Shown piece after piece: positions 10,701 to 21,927 of a DNA stretch of 64,000 bases. This DNA comes from Physcia stellaris (lineage: Eukaryota > Ascomycota > Lecanoromycetes > Caliciales > Physciaceae), in NCBI GenBank assembly GCA_018902385.1, contig JABSSW010000009.1:620001-684000 (forward strand). Reading direction: 5' to 3'. Numbering within the stretch: the stretch's first letter is position 1; each line of letters starts with the position of its first letter. A program made the position numbers and the translations under genes. The notes under the pieces are model-generated. The model saw only the letters and a program-made list of their open reading frames with translations. It was not told the origin of the DNA and did no database searches.

Positions 10701-13700
10701 TTCACAGGATGTCAATAATCCTCCTCTCTGAACTCTGCATTAGTAACGTTCCCACCTGCATTCTTAGACCGGCAACATCCCCTAATTATTTGGAGTCAAA
10801 CCGGTCCTTGCAGGGTACTCTGATAGAACCAAACCCTCGTGGAAGATGAAATCACGACCTGATAAAACCGGAAGATATTCGAAATTGTCCAGAAAAATCA
10901 ATATGCTCGATGGCGGGTGATATCATCTATGTTGCCAAGGGCTCAAATACAGTGTCAAAATTGATTTCAAGTTGCTTCACTGGTCAAAAGCGTTGCCCTG
11001 TAGCTCATTGGGGTCCGACGATAACGCCTGAGCATTAGGATAGACTTAGTCAAGCCGAATCAGCGTTGACTGACCGACGAGCATCAAGCGAACTGGCCGA
11101 AACATTCTTCTCGGAATCTCGAAACGCTCCGCAATGTCCTGCTAATATCAATGCAACCTTTGGTGGAGGACGGGTGATATGTCAGTTGTCAGTGTGTAAA
11201 TATTGTGGGTCAAATTCAAAACACAACTCCCTCAACGGGCATCATCCGCGTTAGCAAACACCTGGAGCTCGTGTAAGTGTAAACTCTTGCGAAGAAGCCC
11301 GTCCAAAGATGACGAAAAAGATCGATGGGAGATGGAAAGAAGCATATCGCCGATCTATCCTACGGTCTTCGTCTATTTAAGCTCAACAAATGCAGGACAC
11401 TCCTCTCATCGGCAGCACTAGCGGTATGCAGGCCATTGTGTTTCATCTCCCTGTTTATGTACAACAGTCAGGATGCTTTAGCCGTCTCTTAGCATAACCT
11501 CCAGAATGCACAACATATGGTCAGAGGTCCCTGTCCTAGATCTGTCGGACTAAGATGCTCTGTGCTTTGCCTGCGGCTGTCGGAGATCCCGCAGGCCGTC
11601 CCGTTACTGTATTCCTTCGAGGAACTTGGTCTACACGTGGTCCCCTTTTGACGATCGACGATCGAATTCTCAGGGCATCATCTGGCAGTTCTCGACATCC
11701 GAGCTGGAACAGGATTCTCGAAGGGATCCTAGGAGGGGTCGGTCCGAGCTAAGTTTGATGTTTAAAGCTCCATAGTGGCTGCCATTGACGCACACTCTCG
11801 GTTTCCTATCCGGTTCGTTGAGTTTATCGGGTTATCTGCGAAGCCCTCGCGACATAACGTAAAACGTCGCTGCTATTTCGGCCCTTTTTCGTATTTATCA
11901 CTCTTCGTCCCTTACGGATACAGCTCGCCTTGTTGTAAGTTACCAAGTAGTCCAAACATTTCGGTCCGTGTGCTGGCTTCTTTCGTCGAAGAACTCATCC
12001 AAAGAGTGTTACGCCCCTTTCAATGAAGGGGCTAGCCCAAGGCTTATTCTGTTCATGGCTCAAGTAATGCTGAAGAACAAATTACTGGAAAGACCCTTCC
12101 ATTCAGATAACAAATCAAATAAAAACAGGAGGTTGACATTTAATCAGCATGGTGCTTCTCTCTGAGTATGAGGTGTATCTCAAAGAAGTGTCAGACACGA
12201 CAGACCGTGTTGGGAAAATGCACAGCGCTCGTTCGTCGAAGGCTGTCTCACTTTCAAAAGCTCAATTCTAAACTTCTCGACAATACATTGATATCCCATG
12301 GTCTGATAGTAAGTGGTGCTAATTTTCATGATACACCGACAGATCTGCGATTGCCTGACTTGGGACTCGCATCATCTTCCTGTCGGCTTCAAATGCTTTG
12401 TGCCAAAGACGGGTACGCGTGTTTTGTCACAACGGACAGGTCATTGACGATGCATCAGGGGAAGATAGCACCACGCCAGATCATAAGATAGGTTATCCAT
12501 ACCACGATCACCCCCTCTACCATTAGTGCGATGAAATGTATCTGTAGTATTACCGTCCGCTCACCAGCTACGTTGCCTTCATCCTACTTCCACCGACTTC
12601 CCATTACGGCCAAATAGCAAAGGCTTCGAGGCCTTTCAGCCAAGTTGGCCACAACAAGCACAAGCTCACCTTTGACAGCTCTCTATTGATGTCTACCAAG
12701 GCCTGGGTTGTATTGTGGTTCTTCAGCGTTAACCAGTCCACTTCCCTAGTGGGCCGACTCAACGTTTTCAATAAGTACTTTACCTCTCCTTCTACCTAGA
12801 CCGCGGCTCAGGACTGGTCCCGTATTCGCGGACTGGAATTCTGAGCGCTTGCCTCGTTCGAGAGTTTCATCCCTTCCCCTGAACCTGGTTGAAACCCAGA
12901 CATTTCCTATCGCCTAGTCGTGGGGTCATTCTACTCGTAGGAAAAGGCTTGCATGCCGACCATTGGTTTAGTGTCTGCGAAGACGACGTCGATCTAGATA
13001 CAGCTTTATACGGAAGAGGGGGCAGTATCTGCTGTGGCCCGCTTGCAAGCCGTAATCTTGGGAGAAGCGCTGTTTTGTACTCCTTTACTCCCAGGCGCTG
13101 ATAATACGCTTGGATTCTCGCTCACCTAGGTTTCTGGCTAGATTTACCTTATAATGCACACGCGTTATCGGATTTGGCGAGGAACACAGGGGCATGAAAC
13201 CGGTATCGTCTTCTCTTCAATGACTAGCACAGCCTAGGCTTGATTATTATTGCCTTCTTGCTTCCTGTCTGCAAGTTTTGATCTCCCTCGATCGTTTTCT
13301 CTCTTTCATCTTCGTCCTATTTCTTCTGAAACGCTATACTGATGCCGTCTTTTCTGGGGTTGTCTTCTTGCTTGTTCTACTGCTACTGTATCGATTTCTA
13401 GAAAAGACGATTTGGATACCCCCCCCGGCGTATCAATATTCTCCGTCTGCTCGGTCTCGTTCGTGCCCATCTATCATGACTCTGCCACCCGCCACACCAA
13501 CTCTCAACCCCAGCAAGTAGAGGGAGTCTCGATGTGAGGATGCATCAAAGTCGAGTTGGACGCTGGTGATGGAAGAGTGAGAGACGATGATGAAGGATGA
13601 GGGGTGATGATGAAGAGCGAGAGATGGATATGGCAGGGGTTTTGTTACGAGTATGTTTGGCGAGTTACTCGTACGCAGTAGCAGGAGATGAGGATCGTTG

Positions 13701-14269
13701 ATTGACAGGGGTTTAGAGGGGCGGGTGGGGAAAGGGGGGTTTTAAAGGAGGGGATTTTTGAGATGTTGAGATTTTGAGATATTCATTTGTAGATTGAAGA
13801 AAATTGAGGTTTTGAAATTCCATCGAACGACGAGATAGAATGATGAACAGATTGAGAGATTACTATTATCCTGATATATACATTGAACTGGTTTGGAGAA
13901 TAACACAGTTGTACTTCTAACCCCGAAGACGAACATAGCAGTACGTAGTATGGCTCTCGCGACGATATGACAGATGGTCCCGAATGAGTGCTTGATCGTT
14001 TTCGCACTTGCGTGATCCGGTTCGTACTAATCCTTCACGATCTGACGAACCGACGATTCAACGTTTCGACGGTCTGATGGTCTGACCGTTCGGCAAGAAA
14101 CCACGACGAGAAGAATCCGTTGAACTGGGAATTTTTGAGCCAGGGGGAAGAGAGTGAGAAGATGGGAAATCAGATGAAGGCGCCCTACACCAGGATCCGC
14201 TCTGCGATCAAACAAGTTTAGAATGGATTCAGTCGCCATCGGTTTGGAAATACAAGAGGTGTAAATTAG
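7723..14269. other. 6.5 kb gene-free region
   Basis: No open frame shows a recognisable domain and I could not join exons into one. GC content looks moderate, so it is not an AT-rich repeat block. Around 13400-13740 there are short C-rich and GATGA-rich low-complexity tracts, and at 13995-14100 a degenerate run of CGA-containing words resembling the array at 40.54-40.99 kb. It may be decayed former cluster or mobile DNA, but nothing proves it. Confidence 0.5.
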
Positions 14270-16396
14270 CTAGCATTTCATCTTAATGCCTTGCCTCAGC
14301 TCCTGCTCTCTGAGCTCGAACATGACCTGCGCGCCCACGAACAATCCCCCGCAGGCCACCAATAGGAACACCAATCCTTCAACTCCTCGTTAGCTTTCCA
14401 CATCTCAACAAACAAACGGAGAAGAGCAATGATAAAAATAACATACCAGAATACGACCCCACAATCCCGTGCACCAGCCCCTTCAATCCATCCAACCCCA
14501 CCGCAAACCCAACCAGGTTCGCCGCCATCATCATGAGTATATTGCCCACAGCCCCAATCCCACATATCATCCTATACGCATCTTTCCGGCCCTGCCACTT
14601 CCGTTTCGGGAACAGGTACCCCGCCAGAACTTCCGGAAGCACAAACAGCGTGACCAGCCACCCCCAGATCAGAAGCCGGAGCTGGATGTCATGCCACAGC
14701 GCGACGAACGTGAAGACCGCGAGCATGTTCACGATCGATCGTGCCGTACCCCATTTCCCCTGCGTCGCGCGTCCGCTGCCGCTGCCGCCGAGGGGGATGT
14801 AGATGTAGCGCACGATCCAGCGGTTGAAGCTCCTGTGCCAGCCGCGCCAGAAGGCGAGCGCGGAATAATTATCCGACATGCAACGCACCATGTTTTCCGG
14901 CGGATCGATGCCGTCGATGAGGGCCCAGAGGCGGAAGAAACGCCACGGGAGCAGCAGCTTCAGCCAGATGATGTGCAGATTGAAGTAGCCGATCATGCTG
15001 AGCTGGAAGGGCGAGTAGACTTCCCATGCGGGCTGGGCTTTGGAGATGGCGACGGCGTAGACGAAGTGTAGCATCACTTCCATGGTGAGGAGGGAGATGA
15101 AGAACCGGATACCGTAGAGGGTTGTTCGGGTGCGAGTTATGCTTTGGGGAGAGTAACGCGTTTGAGAAACGTAGTCGTTGAAGGTGAGAACAGGGCCGGT
15201 GAGATAAAGAGGGGCGTAGAGAGTGTAGGCGAGATAGTTGCGGAAGGAAAAGTCTTCGGGTTCCGCGGGGATATCGACTCGGTCTCGCTCGGAGAGGACG
15301 GAGGGATCCAGTTGTCTCTTCTTGATATATTCAGTCGCAGTACTTTCATCTGATTGTGATACATACCTCCAGAGCAATCCTATTCGGCCGACTAGAGCTC
15401 CAGTAGTAGTCGAGATTGAAGCTGATGAGACGAAGAACAGTGATATTGAAGAGGATTTCCCATCTCGGTATTAGCCCACCGTAGCTGTCAAGATACGAGC
15501 CCCAACCGCCACCGCTTTTCGATGTTGATACATCTGACCACGGCTGGAGAAGGCGCGCAAACCCGGCGTAGGGGTAGCCTCTACAGAGTTCATTGGCAAA
15601 CAGAATTCCAATATTGAATGTCCAGGTTGCGATCGGCACGTATTCATTCCTTAATCTAGTGGCAAGGGCGAAGTTGGTGTAGAGTATCAGGATAATCTTC
15701 AAGGCAGATGACCCGTGCAGGGCGAAGATGTAGACTATAGCGAACCCAATATCAAAAGAGATTCGTCGATCGAAGCGGCGCTTTGCCTCTGGTTGGTGGT
15801 TCTTGACAGCCGCGCCATTGGGCTTATGGCCCGTCGGACTGCCATTGATAGAGTGCGAAGAAGAGTATAAGAATTCGAACGCCTTTCTCAAGCACGGATG
15901 TAAGAGAAGGAGGACCAATAGATAGGGTATGTTGTTGCGAAACCCGGCGTATTGCTGATCCGAATTATCGACTCTCCTACCGGGTATCCAGCCCGGTGAA
16001 AGAAGTTTCTGGAATTTGGGAAAGTTGGGATGCTCAGCTAGTAAAGATTGTCAGGACATGTTCAGGTGTTTTCCAAAGTCCAAAGTGCAGATATTGAAGG
16101 GCAATCTCACGATTCGAAACATCATAGACAGATTTAAACATCAAAGGCACAGCGACTATAATTACCAAGCCATAAAAGACAAATTCTGGACTTCTCCATC
16201 TTGGCCGAGAGCTCCCGTCAGGCGAATTCGGCGATTCATTTGAAGATTCGGATTGTGTTTTGTTTGATGAGGGCTTCGCGGGATCTATGGACAGGGGCTC
16301 GTAAGTCGATTGTCGTCCGCCTTTCGACGAGCTCGTGAAACGGGTATCGAGGGTATCCAATGAGAAAAGTCTCTTGACATGTTGTATATTCTGCAT
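14270..16396 (-). CDS. GUP1: GUP1-type membrane-bound O-acyltransferase
   Basis: MBOAT-family acyltransferase of the ER. In yeast Gup1 adds long acyl chains to GPI-anchor lipids and affects glycerol uptake. Four exons: 16396..16111, 16037..15367, 15320..14447 and 14376..14270, giving 645 residues. Introns (73, 46 and 70 bp) restore the family order RLFSLDTLDTRF, WIPGRRVDNSDQQYAGFRNN, FNLDYYWSS, KRQLDPSVLSERDRV, APLYLTGPVLTFNDY, WRGWHRSFNRW, ALWHDIQLRL (the likely catalytic MBOAT His) and VGAQVMFELREQELR at the end. Multiple hydrophobic segments match a polytopic protein. The start at 16396 (MQNIQHVKRLF) is preferred over an in-frame ATG 36 bases upstream because family proteins begin about ten residues before SLDTLDTRF. 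It shares a 278 bp divergent intergenic region with the next gene. Confidence 0.93.
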
Positions 16397-16674
16397 GGCA
16401 TATTTCGCATGAATGGTCCCATCATTGTCCACACATCGCGTTGCTCACTAGCCTCCCTTAGAACTACTCAGGGTCTTGCGGCTCTGCTATTTCTAAGGGC
16501 TTTCGGCCCGGAGCTCCGGACGTACAAGATCTCAGTTGGGCATTGGCAATTGGCAGAGACTGCCATTCAAGCTTTCCTTTTCGCCTGTCAGTACGGTGGC
16601 CAGCTGGACGACTCCTTAGGAACCCATTCATGATATGACTTTATGAAAGAAGGACATATACAATATGTCATCAA
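16397..16674. promoter_or_regulatory. Short divergent promoter between GUP1 and the helical-repeat gene
   Basis: The two start codons face apart across 278 bp, so both promoters must lie here or overlap the genes. No specific binding motif is claimed. Confidence 0.4.
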
Positions 16675-19215
16675 TTGATCTGTCATATGTCCTTCATCCG
16701 ACATGCCTGCCGCTTCCTCCTAGCAGGACCCCAGGCTGGAGAGGTCAATCAACTCCGGATCAGCGATAACATACGTCAGTCAGCGCTCCCACGCTTCAGG
16801 ATCACACGAGTATACCGGCGTTATGTAGTTCTTCCGCCAGGTCCTCTTGAGGCAAGGAAAAGAGCGACGAAACGGCGGCTCATGGGGCTGTCCTCAGAAA
16901 ACGCTGCTACGGCTGGAGAAAACGCTCCTCAGGCGGGCCTTAATTCATGGCTATTCGGCACAAAAAGAGCGGCACCGCATTCGTATCAATGGCAGGAACC
17001 TTCACTTTCCCGGTTGTCCGCTAAGCCAACAGAGAATAAAGGTACTTACCCATCCTGTTATCTTTTAACCTCGTTGTTGATTGAAGACATAGGACCACTA
17101 GGTCTACCTCCCTGGCCAAGCGATGGAGACTCAATACTTGATCCGTGTCCTCTGTCATACTCGGGGAATGTCAGGCCATCCATAACTAAAGCGCCGATAA
17201 AGACAAAAGCCGAATATCGTGAACTCCAACCAAATGCCACACCTCCAGCTCCCGTAAACGTGGAACACTGTAAACCAATTGGGGGCAAGTCGGAACCCAC
17301 CAGGCGCAACGTCAGACGACTCCAGCACAGATCCTTACCCTTACAGCGCCTATTGGCAATAGGTACACCCATGAAAACACTACTTGAATGTTTCAAAGGT
17401 CCAATACTTGACGCTCAGAAACCCAAGTACTTAGAGTGCTTGCTTTCTCACCAGATTCATCAAAGGCCGCCTAAGACTGATGAGGCTGAGATACTGAATA
17501 GTTGGATTCAAACCCAAATAGTATTGGGGACTCTTCCCTTTCAGCACATCGCGCCATTGTTAGAAATTGTCAAGAAGGCAAGCAATGTTACACAGGGAGC
17601 TCTTTCCATGGAAACATTCTACGCCAGAGTCGTCGAGAGCGTACAGCGCTGTGAAAAAAGCGGCTTGCGGAGTACCAAAGCAAAATTGTTTAAAACTGTA
17701 CTTCAACACATCTCCAGTGCAGATATGTCGCCAGGGCTGGAGTCACTAGGATGGCGGATAGTCGAAGCAATGTTTGCGAGCCGTTGCGGGCTAAGAGATG
17801 AGGGGATTGACGTGTTTGTGAGCAATGCAATATTAGCTGAAAGGGTCAACCATAATCCCACCCCGTCTCTACTGAGTAATCATAAGAGTATTCTAAGAGC
17901 ACTAAGGTTCTTCCAACCATTCCCAAATCCAGCGGGAACAGCTTTAGTCGAGAGCGTAAGCAAAGCCTTCATTGCCCAAATTCAGGCTTCGCACCAGATT
18001 GAGGTGGAGGATGATAATGGTATACCTACCAGGCGCAAGACCTTTCTCAATCAGCTGAGTATATGGTGGTTGTCGTTACAAGACTATGGACTTTTGTCTC
18101 AGCTCCAGGAGCAGCCTAGCTGGGAAGACTTGGAGCACGTTATTGGATCAGGAGCACCAGACCTTATTGCCACTTATCTTCGACCTATGGACCAGAAATC
18201 AAGATGTTTCTTCCTCATTCGCCACTGTTATGAAGTACAACCACTCAGCACGAGCGAGCTAAGGCCTCCCCAACCTGTTGATCTTCGAGCTATCCTTGAG
18301 GCCCAATTTCGAGATCTTTGCGAGGAGTATCCGGATAGGTCACCATTCGTCAACTTGTTGTTGACTGTTCGCCTTGAAAAGGAACGAGGAGTCCACAGCG
18401 ATGCTGTGTATCGGTTTTTCAGCATCATTCGGTCTCTTGGCATGTCAGGTACAATACTGACACTAAGCCGATATTCCAATATACACCACCTGCTCCTAGA
18501 AAAAAGACTTGCTATAGAAGAAATCAATTACTATATTGAACAGGGCCAACCCCGGATCGCGTATCGCACCTTCCAGTTGTTCCCTAAGTTGCCACTTGAA
18601 ATGGTCCCTGCTCTCGCGGAGGTGGTGCTAAACAACCAAGATCTATCCACAGACACCGCACTCCATTACCGCCACCGTCGTCAAAGTTCGTTGAGTCAAA
18701 CTAAGCCGCTCCGTACAAATACTGAGTATCTTATTCAGCCTCGAACACAGCTCCTCAATAGCATGGCGTATGCGTATTCTCGTTCACCTCATGACCCGAG
18801 TATCTCATTTCGAAAAGTCAAACAGTGCTACCTGGCGCTTAAAACCGAAAGACTACCAATCACTGCAGATATAACCAGTGCATTAAGCTATGCGGGCATC
18901 GTCAGATACCTTCAAGCCGGTAAGTGGGTGAGCACTGGGCAATACAACTACATACTGTCTTTAGTGAGGGAGGTCGAGGGGCAACAGGTAGCGGACAGAC
19001 TCGAAGACCTCGTAGCCTCTTGGAGAGGGAAGGTTCTAAAGGGGAAATTGTGTAGAGGCCGCGAGGAACGAGCTTTTGGGTCATTGCGAAGCTCAGCACT
19101 GAGTGAGGAGCAATCAAGGAAAGAGCAGCAAGTTCAGAATAAGGTACCGCCCAAATTGGGAAAAGATAGATTGCATTGGTATCAGCAAAAGCCTGCTTTG
19201 CAATGTGACTCTTAG
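16675..19215 (+). CDS. Conserved fungal protein, probable mitochondrial helical-repeat (PPR-like) protein
   Basis: An 846-residue open frame. The N terminus is Arg-rich with few acidic residues (FIRHACRFLL, then RFRITRVYRRYVVLPPG and EARKRATKRRLMG), as in mitochondrial presequences. The rest is predicted largely alpha-helical with repeated pairs of amphipathic helices (for example 300-420 and 640-790), reminiscent of pentatricopeptide-like RNA-binding proteins of fungal mitochondria. No catalytic motif is visible. A 45 bp stretch 17041-17085 (GTACTT...TTGAAG) could be an intron removed in frame, which would join ENK to DIGPLGLPPWP; this is uncertain. The start could be residue 1 or Met5. Function is not known to me and the PPR-like label is inference from composition and helix pattern. 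Confidence 0.65.
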   Translation: MICHMSFIRHACRFLLAGPQAGEVNQLRISDNIRQSALPRFRITRVYRRYVVLPPGPLEARKRATKRRLMGLSSENAATAGENAPQAGLNSWLFGTKRAAPHSYQWQEPSLSRLSAKPTENKGTYPSCYLLTSLLIEDIGPLGLPPWPSDGDSILDPCPLSYSGNVRPSITKAPIKTKAEYRELQPNATPPAPVNVEHCKPIGGKSEPTRRNVRRLQHRSLPLQRLLAIGTPMKTLLECFKGPILDAQKPKYLECLLSHQIHQRPPKTDEAEILNSWIQTQIVLGTLPFQHIAPLLEIVKKASNVTQGALSMETFYARVVESVQRCEKSGLRSTKAKLFKTVLQHISSADMSPGLESLGWRIVEAMFASRCGLRDEGIDVFVSNAILAERVNHNPTPSLLSNHKSILRALRFFQPFPNPAGTALVESVSKAFIAQIQASHQIEVEDDNGIPTRRKTFLNQLSIWWLSLQDYGLLSQLQEQPSWEDLEHVIGSGAPDLIATYLRPMDQKSRCFFLIRHCYEVQPLSTSELRPPQPVDLRAILEAQFRDLCEEYPDRSPFVNLLLTVRLEKERGVHSDAVYRFFSIIRSLGMSGTILTLSRYSNIHHLLLEKRLAIEEINYYIEQGQPRIAYRTFQLFPKLPLEMVPALAEVVLNNQDLSTDTALHYRHRRQSSLSQTKPLRTNTEYLIQPRTQLLNSMAYAYSRSPHDPSISFRKVKQCYLALKTERLPITADITSALSYAGIVRYLQAGKWVSTGQYNYILSLVREVEGQQVADRLEDLVASWRGKVLKGKLCRGREERAFGSLRSSALSEEQSRKEQQVQNKVPPKLGKDRLHWYQQKPALQCDS

Positions 19216-20478
19216 ACGGCCGAACCGACTGAATACCATCAGTCTCTATCAGAAAGCAGATGGAAGCCGTACAGTCGAGCCCTCCAACAATGATCTAAAA
19301 GCCTGTCATGGAAAACAGCCTGTACGGCTTCTCATGTTACGACCGTGAAAGACGGAGATTATAGAAGAGAAATAACGCAGGCCTCGTAGGCCTTCTCCTC
19401 TGAACAGTAGCGAGTCCATATCACAATGCAAGGACGCGATATACCGCAGTCGTAGTAGGCAACCAGACAGTTCTATTAATCATCAGATCCGTCGACTTCA
19501 TAGACCCTATCGTGGCACAATCCGGTATCTATCGATAAGTACGTGTATCAAGTTTGGGCGGCGCTCTTTTGTGTTGCGGCAGACATCAATCAGCTCCAAT
19601 ATGAAATGGATACAGCCAGGGTCTCCGATAGCTTGAATCTACCTATCACAACGGGATCTCTGTAGCTAGGACTTATCAAGACCGTGAGTGAGTGAGTACC
19701 ATTTCACCCTCCGAACATAGGCATTAGCTGATAGAGGTTTAGTGTCCCAGGCTGAGACGACCATAGTACCGTAACAAACATGCTCAGAGGATTACGGAAT
19801 AGCCGCCGGCTTGGTCGATTCATTCATGTTACCTAGCGAAGAAGGTTTCTTCGATTGTCATCTAGCTATATAACATGGTTGACGGGCTTCGCATTTCCAA
19901 TGGCTGAGCTTGTAGAGCAGATTGACAGGATACATATTGAGATGGTTGTCGCACTGTCTTTCGCTTTGTAGATAGCTGGTGAAAATGATAGAGTAAGTTT
20001 GCCTGCACCTTTTTTCGATGCACGTAGCTTTACTTCGAAAGACAAAGACCGATATTGGTTCGTGTGACCAAGTCGGGCAAACGTGAAAGTACGATATCTT
20101 CTGTTTGTCAGCGCATGTGATACCTTACTCTTCTTATCATAACACAATCTTAGCTTATTTCTTGCGCCAACAACTAAGTATGCAATCCTCGTCAGTAAAA
20201 TCGCCATGCCATGTCTAGAACGATCATACCATCCTCAATAAAACAATTCTTGAAGGCTTCAGGACCTGACTCTCATGTGACAAGCCTACCTAAGGCTTCG
20301 TGATCGAGCCTTGAATAACACAGACCCGAAAAGCATTGAGGTATCTAGCGACAGCGAAGCTCCTGGAAATTGATCTATCCAAAGAGCAGCATACGGACCA
20401 AGAGAAAGCAGTAAGGCTCTCGACTCTCCAGTCCACCCAATGGCAGGCTATGGTCTAATAGACTTGGTTTTGGCACAG
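19216..20478. other. Intergenic region, nothing recognised
   Basis: About 1.26 kb containing the 3' flank of the helical-repeat gene and the 5' flank of the F-box-like gene. Open frames here are short and show no family motif. Confidence 0.5.
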
Positions 20479-21096
20479 ATGACGACTCTCGAAACACTAC
20501 CATTGGAGCTGAAGCAGGAAATCCTACATAATGTCGACGACATCAAAACACTTCGCGGCATCACACATGCTTCGCCCGCGTACTACAAAGCCTACCACAC
20601 CCTGCGTAACGAGCTGCTCACCAAAGTCACTCTGAACCTGCTAAGATCTCGGGGCTTCGAGATCTGCGAGCCTAAGGCTTTCTTGCAGGTCTACGTTGGC
20701 CATGTCACAGGAAAGTTACGCCAGAAGCTTCAAATGAGGGCGTTGCATGGCGCAATCAAATCTGTCTATGACCAAGTCGACCTTGCGAAGAGCAACGCAC
20801 GAGGGCGCACATCCATCAAATTGGGGTACGAGCAGTGTCTTGCTCTCCGCGCGCTCGTCCATGTAATAGCATGGGACGTGCGCGATGGTCAAGCGCCTAA
20901 GGACGGCGTTTGGTATAGTCTCTTTGGCCCAGAGGGGCTTTGCTGGGAGTCTTACACTCACGGATTTCTGAACTACAATTTGCTGGCTTTCGGCGTGTAT
21001 GATGACAAGGAGGCCAGAAGGGCGATGAAAGGTTGGATCAACTTCCGTATGGATACCTCCAGAAACTTGTTTGGGGGTAAAGAGCGGCTATTCTAG
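20479..21096 (+). CDS. Small F-box-like protein
   Basis: A 205-residue frame starting MTTLETLPLELKQEIL; an in-frame ATG at 20440 would add 13 residues, but F-box proteins usually start just before LPxEL. Residues 5-45 (LPLELKQEILHNVDDIKTLRGITHASPAYYKAY) look like the degenerate F-box-like motif common in Pezizomycotina proteins, which often recruits substrates to SCF ubiquitin ligases. The remainder is helical with no further domain I can name and ends GGKERLF. The protein is short for the family (usually 300-500 residues), so the gene may be truncated or may have a missed 3' exon: a GTAAAG that could act as donor lies in the last 25 bases. Confidence 0.6.
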   Translation: MTTLETLPLELKQEILHNVDDIKTLRGITHASPAYYKAYHTLRNELLTKVTLNLLRSRGFEICEPKAFLQVYVGHVTGKLRQKLQMRALHGAIKSVYDQVDLAKSNARGRTSIKLGYEQCLALRALVHVIAWDVRDGQAPKDGVWYSLFGPEGLCWESYTHGFLNYNLLAFGVYDDKEARRAMKGWINFRMDTSRNLFGGKERLF

Positions 21097-21927
21097 ACTG
21101 GAATATCTGAGCTCTTCGGTGCTATCTCCTAAAATTCGAGGGCTGTATCAGTACGATTGTAGGGATTCTTTGCAGCTAAAGATGGGATTCGGGTGTTTAC
21201 CAGGCGTTTTGAACAAGGGAATGAAGCGACCTACCAACCATACAAACGATAGCTGTCGAGCAAAAGCGTATGATCAGAAGTTCTTCTTGCTGTGAATACG
21301 ACGTCATTCCACATAATATTTCCTCAGCTGTCGTCCTGTGCCAGTCACTGGTTTAAAGCCGCCTTAAGATAACTTCGACGTTACTGTCACATCTCAGAAT
21401 CAATGACAAGTAACTGCGTTCTCCATGGTCTGATGCGTACTCACAATTGCCCAGCTATCACAAGCAACCACGTCTTTTTGGCCAAAGAATCCAGGCCCGA
21501 TGTTGTCGAGACGAAGACCCAAAATTTATTTAGCGCGAGCGGACATTTCTCCCAGACGCCACACAAGCGAAGCTTGTCCAACACATTATTATTATTATTA
21601 TTAATGCGTGCAATTGCCTTGGCTACAACTGACTTATGCAACAGAGGTATGATTGCGATAGCCTAGTACTTCTACGGGAAATTTCTACCGATGATCAAAG
21701 TCTACTTTATTAGATGGAGAGTCAATGCGTTAGAACGAGAAGGCATCGAAAACCGGCTCCTCCTAATGCTGGGCCTAATAAAGCATAGAACCTCCCGAGC
21801 GGCAGAAGCTCGGCTGCTCGCTCAAGCTACTCCTTGAAAGTCAACATTCAATGCTTTTCTGACATGGAGGCATTCTACATATAGGGAGTCAACTGGCATC
21901 AGGTCCAGCCTCGAGGTGCCAGGGAAA
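21097..21927. other. Intergenic region with an ATT microsatellite
   Basis: About 0.8 kb with no gene recognised. A perfect ATT trinucleotide run lies at 21584-21603. The last part is the 5' untranslated leader of the ThDP-enzyme gene. Confidence 0.5.
21584..21603. repeat. ATT microsatellite
   Basis: Six to seven perfect ATT units. Confidence 0.9.

Noticed and set aside
10988-11040. tRNA-like A box (TAGCTCATTGGGG)
   Set aside because: No B box (GGTTCGANNCC) at the right distance and no acceptor stem pairing.
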